64,000 nt of DNA from Kocuria sp. (GTDB lineage: Bacteria > Actinomycetota > Actinomycetes > Actinomycetales > Micrococcaceae). The stretch is from assembly GCA_030524035.1 (NCBI GenBank), contig JAUNHG010000001.1, forward strand, positions 62,001 through 126,000. The letters are read 5' to 3'. Below, piece after piece: positions 43,065-51,352 of this stretch. Each line of letters starts with the position of its first letter. Position 1 is the stretch's first letter. Below the pieces are notes generated by a model. The model saw only the letters and a list, made by a program, of their open reading frames with translations, had not been told where the DNA came from and searched no databases. Made by a program: the position numbers and the translations under genes.

Positions 43065-43248
43065 GTTTTTGGCCTTTTGGATGAGGTCACTAAACCGTAC
43101 GTTTAATGCTCCCGTGCTGCAGAGAGACAACGCTATTTAGCCCCTTGATTGTGGCGCAGCGCGTTACGCTGGTGGCGTGTACCAAGTGGTGACTCGCTAT
43201 CTGGTGCTGAACGTTTACGCATTCGCCGAGTGAAAAGAAGGAGCACCC
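43065..43248. other. Intergenic region
   Basis: About 185 bp between ltnD and a small membrane gene. It ends in AAGAAGGAG. No other feature is supportable. Confidence 0.35.
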
Positions 43249-43413
43249 GTGGGGATTTGGGGAGCCATTGGCGTCTTAATCTTCTGCTTCCTCACCCTGG
43301 CCCTGTGCGTTTTTGTGGGCATGCTGGTGATTGGTAGGGCTGGTAAAGCCGCCCGCACATTACGCGGCGGCAAACCGCGTGGGTCGTTGCTTTTTTCCAA
43401 GCACAGAAACTGA
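43249..43413 (+). CDS. 54-residue single-helix membrane protein
   Basis: Starts at GTG 43249 with an AAGAAGGAG site. It reads VGIWGAIGVLIFCFLTLALC, continuing VFVGMLVIG, one long hydrophobic helix, then a basic tail (RAGKAARTLRGGKPRG) ending at TGA 43411-43413. No family is recognised. The good ribosome binding site and clean topology support it as a real gene. Confidence 0.5.
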   Translation: MGIWGAIGVLIFCFLTLALCVFVGMLVIGRAGKAARTLRGGKPRGSLLFSKHRN

Positions 43414-43539
43414 TCCACTGCCTGGGTCTTTCCCCCGCCGGATCGCATCCCGCAACACCGTGATCAACACAACGGAATACCCCCGGACAGGAGTGCGGTT
43501 GCACCAAGGGCACGCACTCTAACTGCCTGGAGGTACCCT

Positions 43540-44613
43540 GTGCCCGACTTGTTCGATCCCTTAACTGCAGGAAACCTGAACCTACGCAACCGTGTGGTGA
43601 TGGCACCCCTGACCCGTTCCCGCGCGGAAGAAGACGGTGTGCCCTCCGACCTGCACGTGGAGTATTACACCCAGCGTGCTGGTGTGGGCCTGATCATCAC
43701 CGAAGGCACTTTCCCGGCCTTCAGCAACCGCGCTTTTGTGGGGCAACCCGGAATTACCAATGACGATCAACAAGCCGCATGGGCACGGGTGGCCGATTCG
43801 GTTCACCAGCAGGGCGGCACCATTGTCATGCAGATCATGCACGCCGGTCATGTCACCCACTCCGGTTTGACCCGTGGTGCGCACCCCGAAGCTCCAGGGA
43901 ACACCAAACCAGGCGACGGCATGATCCGCACCTACGACGGCAAACAGAACATGGTGGCAGCCAACCCCTTGACCGCTGAAGACTTGCAGCGCGTCAAAAA
44001 TGAGTTTGTGACCGCAGCTGCGCGCGCCATCGCCGCCGGTATGGACGGTGTGGAACTGCACAGCGCCAACGGGTATCTGCTCCACGAATTCCTCGGCCCG
44101 ATCACCAACCAGCGCGATGACTCCTACGGTGGATCCCCGCAAGCCCGCGCACGATTTGTTGTGGAAGTCATTCAGGCTGTTGCCGCTGAAATCGGCCCGG
44201 GCCGCACTGCCGTGCGTATTTCCCCGGAACACAACATCCAAGGTGTCCTGGAAACTGATCACCAGGACGTTGTGGCCACATACGATGCCCTGATTGATGG
44301 GATCAATGAGCTGGGGTTGGCATACTTGTCCGTGTTGCACGCAGATATTGACGGTGACTTTGTGGCCCACCTCAAGGACCGTTTCAACGGGGCGTTCCTG
44401 CTTAACAGTGGGTTCGGAGCCAACACCACGCTGCAGGAAGCCGAACACATGGTGCGTGACGGTATCGCAGATGCCGTGGTGGTGGGGCGTCCCGTGATTG
44501 CCAACCCGGACCTGGTGCGCCGCTGGAAAGACGGCCTGCCAGAGAACGAACCAGCCCCCGAAACCTTCTACACCCCCGGGGCCAGGGGATACACGGACTA
44601 CCCGTTGGTGTAA
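43540..44613 (+). CDS. Old yellow enzyme family NADH:flavin oxidoreductase
   Basis: A 357-residue FMN TIM-barrel ene-reductase. NLRNRVVMAPLTRSRAEEDG at the N-terminus, GVELHSANGYLLHEFLGPIT and NQRDDSYGGS are the classic NemA/OYE blocks, and DAVVVGRPVIANPDLVRRW lies near the end. It reduces activated C=C bonds or nitro compounds with NAD(P)H. GTG start after GGAGG. It is not evidently linked to the bgl operon that follows. Confidence 0.92.
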   Translation: MPDLFDPLTAGNLNLRNRVVMAPLTRSRAEEDGVPSDLHVEYYTQRAGVGLIITEGTFPAFSNRAFVGQPGITNDDQQAAWARVADSVHQQGGTIVMQIMHAGHVTHSGLTRGAHPEAPGNTKPGDGMIRTYDGKQNMVAANPLTAEDLQRVKNEFVTAAARAIAAGMDGVELHSANGYLLHEFLGPITNQRDDSYGGSPQARARFVVEVIQAVAAEIGPGRTAVRISPEHNIQGVLETDHQDVVATYDALIDGINELGLAYLSVLHADIDGDFVAHLKDRFNGAFLLNSGFGANTTLQEAEHMVRDGIADAVVVGRPVIANPDLVRRWKDGLPENEPAPETFYTPGARGYTDYPLV

Positions 44614-44649
44614 ATAACCCGCCCATGTCAAGGGCAAAGGCATCAAGTG

Positions 44650-44678
44650 TTGTCTTGTGAGCGATCTGTGTTTACACT
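44650..44678 (+). promoter_or_regulatory. Promoter of the bgl operon
   Basis: TTGTCT and TACACT are separated by 17 bp. Transcription would start near 44685, about 15 nt before the RAT sequence. The position is what antitermination control requires. Confidence 0.6.
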
Positions 44679-44699
44679 TCCCACAAGCTAACTCTCGCA

Positions 44700-44743
44700 G
44701 GATTGTTACTTGGCCCTCTCTGGTTTCGGCCCAAGGCAAGACC
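44700..44743 (+). promoter_or_regulatory. Ribonucleic antiterminator (RAT) for BglG/LicT-type control
   Basis: GGATTGTTACT (44700-44710) and GGCAAGACC (44735-44743) are the two conserved arms of RAT elements. Between them, CTTGGCC and GGCCCAAG pair to extend the stem, which makes the element about 44 nt instead of the usual 30 or so. The 3' end overlaps the left arm of the terminator, so the two structures exclude each other. BglG encoded at 48163-49005 should stabilise it. Confidence 0.85.
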
Positions 44744-44778
44744 TGAGGTGCACTACGGTGCGCCTCAGGTCTTTTTTT
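44739..44778 (+). terminator. Rho-independent terminator overlapping the RAT
   Basis: Arms AGACCTGAGGTGCAC (44739-44753) and GTGCGCCTCAGGTCT (44758-44772) pair with one G-T wobble around a 4-nt loop and are followed by T7. It stops transcription before bglF when no beta-glucoside is present. Confidence 0.9.
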
Positions 44779-44860
44779 ATACCCAGGTACGCCACCACTC
44801 AATCCTCCAGGCGTGATGATCAGGCAACGGTGCCCGGCGCGACTGACTAAGGAGAACACC

Positions 44861-46690
44861 ATGGCGAAGGTGAATTACCCGAAACTTGCCGACGACATCC
44901 TGCTGCACGTGGGTGGGGCAGAAAACATCACCGAGGCAGTTCACTGCGCAACCCGGCTGCGCCTGAGCCTCAAAAACCGTTCACCGGTAAATAGAGAAGC
45001 GGTGGAAAAACTGCCCGGTGTGATCACGGTGGTGGAGGCAGGCGGCCAGTTCCAGGTGGTGGTGGGCGATAACGTCCCCAAGGTTCATGCGGCTTTGGTG
45101 CGCCACCTGCCAGACCAAGCGGCGGCAACACCGGAAGGTGACGGTCAGGGGCACCAAGGACACAAACCCAACCTGTTCAATCAGTTCATCCAGATGATTT
45201 CCGCGATCTTCACACCCATCATTTGGCCCCTGGCCGGGGCGGGTCTGTTTAAGGCGTTTCTGGTTCTGTTCACCACCTTGGGATGGATGGATGAAGACTC
45301 TCAGACGTACCTGATCTGGAGTGCAGCAGGGGACGGCCTGTTCTATTTCCTGCCCCTGTTTCTGGCGGTCACGGCTGCTAAACATTTTCGGGCCAACCAG
45401 TTCATCGCCATGGCCGTCGCTGCAGCGCTTGTATACCCCAGCATTGTGGCCCTAGCGGAAAGTGGTGACCCCGTGCGGTTCATGGGCATTCCCGTGGTAA
45501 CCATGACGTACACCTCGTCGGTGCTACCGGTTCTGTTTTCTACCTGGCTGTTGGCCTACTTTGAGCGGTTCTTGGATCGGTTTTTGCCAGCGACCATTCG
45601 CAATTTCACCAAACCTTTGCTGGCCTTAGCCATCATGGTGCCGTTCATTTTGATCACCGTCGGCCCCCTGACCATGTGGGCCTCACAAGGCATCGTGCTT
45701 GCTGTTAGTTGGTTGTTCGAGACCATGCCGTGGCTCGGTGGTGCTGTCATGGGTGGGCTGTGGCAGGTCTTTGTGATGCTTGGCCTGCACTGGGGTTTCG
45801 TGCCCGTCTTTCTGAATAATTTGGGTTCGCAGGGGTACGAGGTGATGCTAGCTCCCATCACCGCCGCAGTTGTGGCGCAGGCAGCCGCCACCTTTGCGGT
45901 GTTTGTGCGCACTCGTGACGCGGCACGTCGCCAGGTGGCTGGGCCCGCTGCGTTGTCCGGGGCGCTTGCGGGTGTGACGGAGCCAGCGATTTATGGTGTG
46001 AACCTGCCACTGAAAAAGCCGTTCTACTTTGGGATTGTGGGTGGTGCGGTGGGTGGTTCCATCGCAGCTGCGGGTGGCAGCGCCGCCAGCACTTTCGTTT
46101 TTGCGTCGCTGCTGGGATTGCCCGCGTTCTTGGAGGTCGGCAACTTTGCGCTTTTGCTGGTTGGTTCCGGGGTGTCCATGGGTATCGCCTTCGTTTTGAC
46201 GTTTTTCTTCATGGACCGGGAAGCTCCGGGGACAGTCTCACACACGATTATTGCCCCGGTGGCGGGCCGCATGATTCCCCTGGAAGACGTGCCTGACAAG
46301 GTCTTTGCGTCAAAAGCGCTGGGTGAAGGTGTGGGTATTGTGCCTCGTGACGGGATTGTGCGCGCACCGTTGAGCGGCACGGTGATTTCCGTGGCTAAGA
46401 CGGGCCATGCGTACGGGCTGAAATCTGACGACGGGGTGGAGGTTCTGGTGCATATCGGCATCGACACCGTGCAGTTGAAAGGTGAGTGTTTTGTCCCAGC
46501 GGTGGAGAAAGGAGCCGTGGTGGCGGCAGGGGACGACCTTGCTCGGGTGGATCTCACGGCTGTTGCTGCCGCCGGGTACGACACCACCACAATTCTGACC
46601 GTCACTAATACAGTGCACCTGCAGGGGGTCACTCCGGGTCGCGCCGGAGAGGTTGAAGCAGGCCACCCAGCGATTGTGGTCATCGTGTAG
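44861..46690 (+). CDS. bglF: Beta-glucoside PTS transporter EIIBCA
   Basis: A 609-residue fused permease. EIIB has the phospho-cysteine Cys29 in VHCATRLRLSL; EIIC (about 105-460) has about ten helices with PAIYGVNLPLKKPFYFG; EIIA has the phospho-histidine His531 in VLVHIGIDTVQLKGE. It imports and phosphorylates aryl-beta-glucosides or cellobiose-like sugars using PEP via HPr. The ATG at 44861 follows AAGGAG. The upstream RAT/terminator and the downstream bglA and bglG make a complete operon. BglF also phosphorylates BglG when no substrate is present. Confidence 0.95.
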   Translation: MAKVNYPKLADDILLHVGGAENITEAVHCATRLRLSLKNRSPVNREAVEKLPGVITVVEAGGQFQVVVGDNVPKVHAALVRHLPDQAAATPEGDGQGHQGHKPNLFNQFIQMISAIFTPIIWPLAGAGLFKAFLVLFTTLGWMDEDSQTYLIWSAAGDGLFYFLPLFLAVTAAKHFRANQFIAMAVAAALVYPSIVALAESGDPVRFMGIPVVTMTYTSSVLPVLFSTWLLAYFERFLDRFLPATIRNFTKPLLALAIMVPFILITVGPLTMWASQGIVLAVSWLFETMPWLGGAVMGGLWQVFVMLGLHWGFVPVFLNNLGSQGYEVMLAPITAAVVAQAAATFAVFVRTRDAARRQVAGPAALSGALAGVTEPAIYGVNLPLKKPFYFGIVGGAVGGSIAAAGGSAASTFVFASLLGLPAFLEVGNFALLLVGSGVSMGIAFVLTFFFMDREAPGTVSHTIIAPVAGRMIPLEDVPDKVFASKALGEGVGIVPRDGIVRAPLSGTVISVAKTGHAYGLKSDDGVEVLVHIGIDTVQLKGECFVPAVEKGAVVAAGDDLARVDLTAVAAAGYDTTTILTVTNTVHLQGVTPGRAGEVEAGHPAIVVIV

Positions 46691-46715
46691 TCCGATCAGT
46701 CCAGAAACCAACTGA

Positions 46716-48161
<1,446 letters not shown>

Positions 48162-48162
48162 T

Positions 48163-49005
48163 GTGGAGGTCTTACGGGTCTTCAACAACAACGTGGTCCT
48201 GGCGCGATCCGCCCAGGGGGACGATGTTGTGTTGACCGGCCGCGGTCTTGGCTTTCAAGCCAAACCAGGGCATGTGGTCGATCAGTCCAAAGTGATGCGG
48301 GTCTTCGCCCCGGTGGATGGGCGCGATGTGGATCATTTTGGCCAACTGGTGGCCGCCATCCCGCCGGAATACGTCCGGCTGGCTGTGGTGGCACTGGAGG
48401 CGGCGGGGTTGTCGCATGTGGCCGACAGCAGCCCGTCGCTTCTGGTCACGTTGTCTGATCACCTGAATTTTGCGATTAAGCGTGTACGGGAAAATATTCG
48501 ACTGGATTACCCGCTTGAGGCTGAACTGGGGCACTTGTTTCCTGCGGAACTTGCTCAGGCCCGCAGGGTGTTGGATGCCGTGAATGCGGAAAGTGACGTC
48601 CAGCTGCCGGACGGCGAAGCCGTTGCAATTGCGTTGCACCTGGTGAACGTAGGATTTACCACCGGGGATTTGTCGTACACCTATAAGCTCACGGGCATCC
48701 TGCAGCAGCTGTTGGACGTGGTGGGTCACACGTATGGGCGGGAGTTAGACCACCAGAGCATTAGTGTGGCCAGGTTTATTACGCATCTGCGGTACCTGTT
48801 TGTGCGGATTCAATCGGGCAAACAACTGGAGGGGCAACCTTCCGCCATTGGCACAGCCATCCGGGATTCCCAGCCGGAGGCGTACCGGTGCGCGGAAATG
48901 GTGGCTACCCTTTTGGACTTGCGGTTGGAAACAACGGTTGCCCCGGATGAAATCGCCTATGTGGCGCTGCACATCGCCCGTATGGTCTCCGATCCCAGGG
49001 CATAG
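48163..49005 (+). CDS. bglG: BglG/LicT family transcriptional antiterminator
   Basis: A 280-residue protein. The RNA-binding domain VLRVFNNNVVLARSAQGDDV and GRGLGFQAKPGHVVDQSKV occupies the first 60 residues. Two PRD domains follow, with histidines in LLVTLSDHLNFAIKRV and VALHIARMVSD. Phosphorylation by BglF and HPr sets its activity. GTG start 7 nt after GGAAAGG. It should bind the RAT at 44700-44743. Being last in its own operon gives positive feedback. Confidence 0.93.
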   Translation: MEVLRVFNNNVVLARSAQGDDVVLTGRGLGFQAKPGHVVDQSKVMRVFAPVDGRDVDHFGQLVAAIPPEYVRLAVVALEAAGLSHVADSSPSLLVTLSDHLNFAIKRVRENIRLDYPLEAELGHLFPAELAQARRVLDAVNAESDVQLPDGEAVAIALHLVNVGFTTGDLSYTYKLTGILQQLLDVVGHTYGRELDHQSISVARFITHLRYLFVRIQSGKQLEGQPSAIGTAIRDSQPEAYRCAEMVATLLDLRLETTVAPDEIAYVALHIARMVSDPRA

Positions 49006-49018
49006 GGGTGATTGTGCG

Positions 49019-49143
49019 TCACACCATGCGGCCGTACACAACCAGGTTGTCCCCCCACAGCCCTGTGGTGGGGTCGTAACCATCACAGGTGATCAGCCTG
49101 ATTTCCGGGCCGTGGGTGTCCCCATACACTTTCTGGCTCGGGA
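49019..49143 (-). pseudogene. C-terminal stub of a sortase
   Basis: The minus strand reads FPSQKVYGDTHGPEIRLITC and then DGYDPTTGLWGDNLVVYGRM plus V before the TGA at 49019-49021. LITC followed by DNLVVYG is the catalytic-Cys strand and final strand of class E/F-like sortases. The rest of the gene, including the catalytic His, is missing; homology is lost near 49145, where the promoter of the Abi locus begins. Confidence 0.7.
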
Positions 49144-49170
49144 AATTATTTTTGGGCAGAATGTGGCAAG

Positions 49171-49199
49171 TTGCGAACGATCACAACCTGCCGTATTCT
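49171..49199 (+). promoter_or_regulatory. Promoter of the Abi/HEPN locus
   Basis: TTGCGA (49171-49176) and TATTCT (49194-49199) are separated by exactly 17 bp. Transcription would begin near 49206, immediately before the GC-rich hairpin. Confidence 0.55.
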
Positions 49200-49212
49200 G
49201 CATTCAACATTC

Positions 49213-49241
49213 GGGCCCGCTCGACTTCGTCGGGTGGGCCC
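49213..49241 (+). ncRNA. Strong hairpin, candidate small RNA or attenuator of the Abi gene
   Basis: GGGCCCGCTCGAC pairs with GTCGGGTGGGCCC over 13 bp, including G-U pairs, around a 3-nt loop. It lies directly after a predicted start site and 22 nt before the abi ATG. It is followed by TTCGTTT, a weak T-tract. It could be an intrinsic terminator producing a short RNA, or a leader structure. HEPN-type AbiF/Abi_2 proteins have been reported with upstream structured RNAs, which is why this is flagged. Confidence 0.5.
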
Positions 49242-49262
49242 TTCGTTTGCCAAGGATGTCTA

Positions 49263-50165
49263 ATGAAGCAGTGGCTCGACCTACGTGCACAGGTCCAGCG
49301 ACACGTCGATCGGGGGCTTGACCTTGGGTCGGTGACATCTGACAGGTTCGCCATGTTTCTCTATGCGAACAATTACTACCGGGTCAGCGGTTACGGTCGC
49401 TGCTTTTACAAGCCTGACCAGGATCGTTACAGGACCGGTACCTCTGCAGAACAACTCATGGATATTTATGAGCTAGATCGGTTGGTGAGAAATCTAGTCC
49501 TCGATGGAATCAGCGTCGTCGAGCCTACTCTCAAGAGCCGTGTGGCCTACCACGTAGCTCGGATCGTGGGCGGCAGCGAGGGGTACATGGATGAGAGCTT
49601 CTACCTCCCGTCAAGGCCCGAACCGCATTCCAGCGATACCAAGACTCATCAGCGCTGGTGTGCGGAACTGAAGAACCGGAAAAAGATCCTTGAGAGTTTT
49701 CGTGAGCTCCAGGATAGGGATGAGATCTTCATCCAGCACCATGTGGAGAACGGCGAGCCTGTGCCATTTTGGGCGATCATAGAAGTTGTCTCCATGGGAA
49801 CGTTCTCCAGATTTCTTCGGGCGCTTAGAGATAAGGATGTGCTGACGCCCGTGAGTAAGTCTTTGAACGTTGAGGACAACGATAAGCTCCTCCAAGCTGT
49901 CCAGAACCTCTCTTTTCTGAGGAATATAGCGGCTCACCATGGTCGGCTGTGGAACCGACGTCTCCACGCCCATGTGGCGCTGCCGCAGATTGCCTTGACT
50001 GTGAAGCAAAATTATGTGGCGTCTAAGACTCCAGCAGCTCTACTCACACTTCTTGCAGGCATGGTGGACCAGATCGAAGGGCGGCACGAATACTCCAAGG
50101 AACTTCTGGGCTTAGTGCACTCAACGGAAGAGTATGCGCGGGGGTGTTACCACCCCATCCTCTGA
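49263..50165 (+). CDS. Abi_2 (AbiD/F-like) HEPN protein, abortive-infection type
   Basis: A 300-residue protein. The opening (SVTSDRFAMFLYANNYYRVS GYG region) and LVRNLVLDGISVVEPTLKSR are typical of Abi_2. The HEPN ribonuclease motif R-x4-H is at Arg220-His225 in LRNIAAHHGRLWNR. FWAIIEVVSMGTFSRFLRAL is a further conserved block. Abi_2 proteins cause phage-triggered growth arrest, probably by cutting RNA. The ATG at 49263 has AAGGAT 6 nt upstream. A hairpin and promoter precede it. The neighbour on the opposite strand ends 5 bp away. Confidence 0.85.
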   Translation: MKQWLDLRAQVQRHVDRGLDLGSVTSDRFAMFLYANNYYRVSGYGRCFYKPDQDRYRTGTSAEQLMDIYELDRLVRNLVLDGISVVEPTLKSRVAYHVARIVGGSEGYMDESFYLPSRPEPHSSDTKTHQRWCAELKNRKKILESFRELQDRDEIFIQHHVENGEPVPFWAIIEVVSMGTFSRFLRALRDKDVLTPVSKSLNVEDNDKLLQAVQNLSFLRNIAAHHGRLWNRRLHAHVALPQIALTVKQNYVASKTPAALLTLLAGMVDQIEGRHEYSKELLGLVHSTEEYARGCYHPIL

Positions 50166-50170
50166 GTTTG

Positions 50171-51004
50171 TTAGTCGTTGTCCCGGACTGATGCCATGTT
50201 CTCGCAGCGCTCTATGTAGAGATAGAGGGCTTCTATGAAGACAAGTGCGGTCATGCCGGTCGCGAAGCTGATGTTGTCGTCTGAAGCGACGATGCGAAAG
50301 GTCTTCCCACCGGGGGTATCCTGCAGAAAGGTTCGTTCCGATCCCAGGTACGTTGACCAGCTCTTGCCATGCTGGTAACCGGACAGTAACCGCCATGCAG
50401 CGACAATGAGATGGGCTGTGTCCTTGCCGTGACGGTCTAGGAGACGCCGCATCTTGGGGATTTCGTCGGTGAGGTTTATCTTCTTGCTTTTCAGGTCGGC
50501 GTATTTTAGTCCCATGCGCTCTGCGTCTTCGCGGTAAAGTTTGCCGGTTGCGGTCTTGCGTTGTTCGGCAGCCTCTCGCGCAGTTTCGCCATTGGATCTT
50601 TTGCCAAGGGTCTCGAGGAAAGCAATCTCAGCCTTAGTGTCCTGAATCTGATACCGAAGAGCCCTCTCACGTCGAATCTCGCTCTCCGGGGAGTCGAGCA
50701 GCCACAGGACCCACAGTGATGATTCGAGCACGGGCCGAAGCAAGATGAACGGCGACCGCGGCCGGAAGACACTTTCGATATGCGCAAGGAACGCCCGATG
50801 AAGCTCATAGGCAAAGTCCAGCAGCTCCCGTGACTGCATATAGACGCGGTGCCCAGCGGGTTGAGCCTCATCGATCTGACGAGGCGTGGGAATAGTTTGC
50901 GGCGTCCCCGGTTCAGGCAGTGTCTTTATGTGTTCGAACAACTCTTCGATCTTTGGCCAGGCTTTATCTGACCCCTGGAAGTCCACTTGTTGCGGCTCAC
51001 TCAT
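50171..51004 (-). CDS. Hypothetical protein, DUF5677-like, possible HEPN fold
   Basis: A 277-residue, mostly helical protein. FAYELHRAFLAHIESVFRPR, the LRPVLESSLWVLWLLD helix and AWRLLSGYQHGKSW resemble DUF5677-type proteins. Arg205 and His212 give an R-x6-H spacing, compatible with a HEPN nuclease motif. ATG 51004 is chosen because it overlaps the stop of a small upstream ORF with a strong ribosome binding site. Convergent with the Abi gene, with 5 bp between stops. It may be part of the same defence insertion; function unknown. Confidence 0.55.
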   Translation of the reverse strand: MSEPQQVDFQGSDKAWPKIEELFEHIKTLPEPGTPQTIPTPRQIDEAQPAGHRVYMQSRELLDFAYELHRAFLAHIESVFRPRSPFILLRPVLESSLWVLWLLDSPESEIRRERALRYQIQDTKAEIAFLETLGKRSNGETAREAAEQRKTATGKLYREDAERMGLKYADLKSKKINLTDEIPKMRRLLDRHGKDTAHLIVAAWRLLSGYQHGKSWSTYLGSERTFLQDTPGGKTFRIVASDDNISFATGMTALVFIEALYLYIERCENMASVRDND

Positions 51005-51098
51005 CAGACACACCGCCGTTCTGTCGATCAACGTGTGCAGGCAGTAGCGACATCGCGACAACAGCCGCAGCGATGGTGAAGGGGACAAATTTTTTCAT
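50997..51098 (-). CDS. 33-residue leader-like ORF upstream of the DUF5677-like gene
   Basis: Starts at ATG 51098 with CGGAGG 5-6 nt upstream. It encodes MKKFVPFTIAAAVVAMSLLP followed by AHVDRQNGGVSDE, like a short signal peptide or single membrane helix with a polar tail. Its TGA overlaps the start of the next gene by 8 bp, so translation is coupled. The strong ribosome binding site lies here, not before the larger gene. A type I-like small hydrophobic toxin or a plain leader peptide are both possible. Confidence 0.5.
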   Translation of the reverse strand: MKKFVPFTIAAAVVAMSLLPAHVDRQNGGVSDE

Positions 51099-51352
51099 GG
51101 AAACCTCCGGTGAAATGAGTGAAGTGAACGCTGGCGTGCCTTGAGTGCCCATACGACAACGCCAGCGTGTGATCTAAGTTACTACAAAGTCATTTCTTTC
51201 GCATCTATTTAGTTCTTGTCGCTGATGTGATGCAGGTCTACTCTTCCCCATAAGGCTGACGCCCAAACAGCCGCTGACATGCCCACCTGTGCGGATTTGG
51301 GCTCATGTAAGCGCCCACAACGGTGTGAGGTGCGCAGAACAAAGGGGCCCCC
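51099..51352. other. Intergenic region before the second bglF-like gene
   Basis: About 250 bp. I searched for a second RAT (GGATTGTTACT) or a T-tract terminator and see none. An AAAGGGG site precedes the gene. The lack of antitermination control contrasts with the first bglF. Confidence 0.5.

Noticed and set aside
43582-44862. 426-codon minus-strand open frame
   Set aside because: It covers the old yellow enzyme gene in antisense and even runs through the RAT/terminator, so it is not a gene.
51099-51352. A second RAT element before the second bglF
   Set aside because: No GGATTGTTACT-like arm or T-tract terminator is present.
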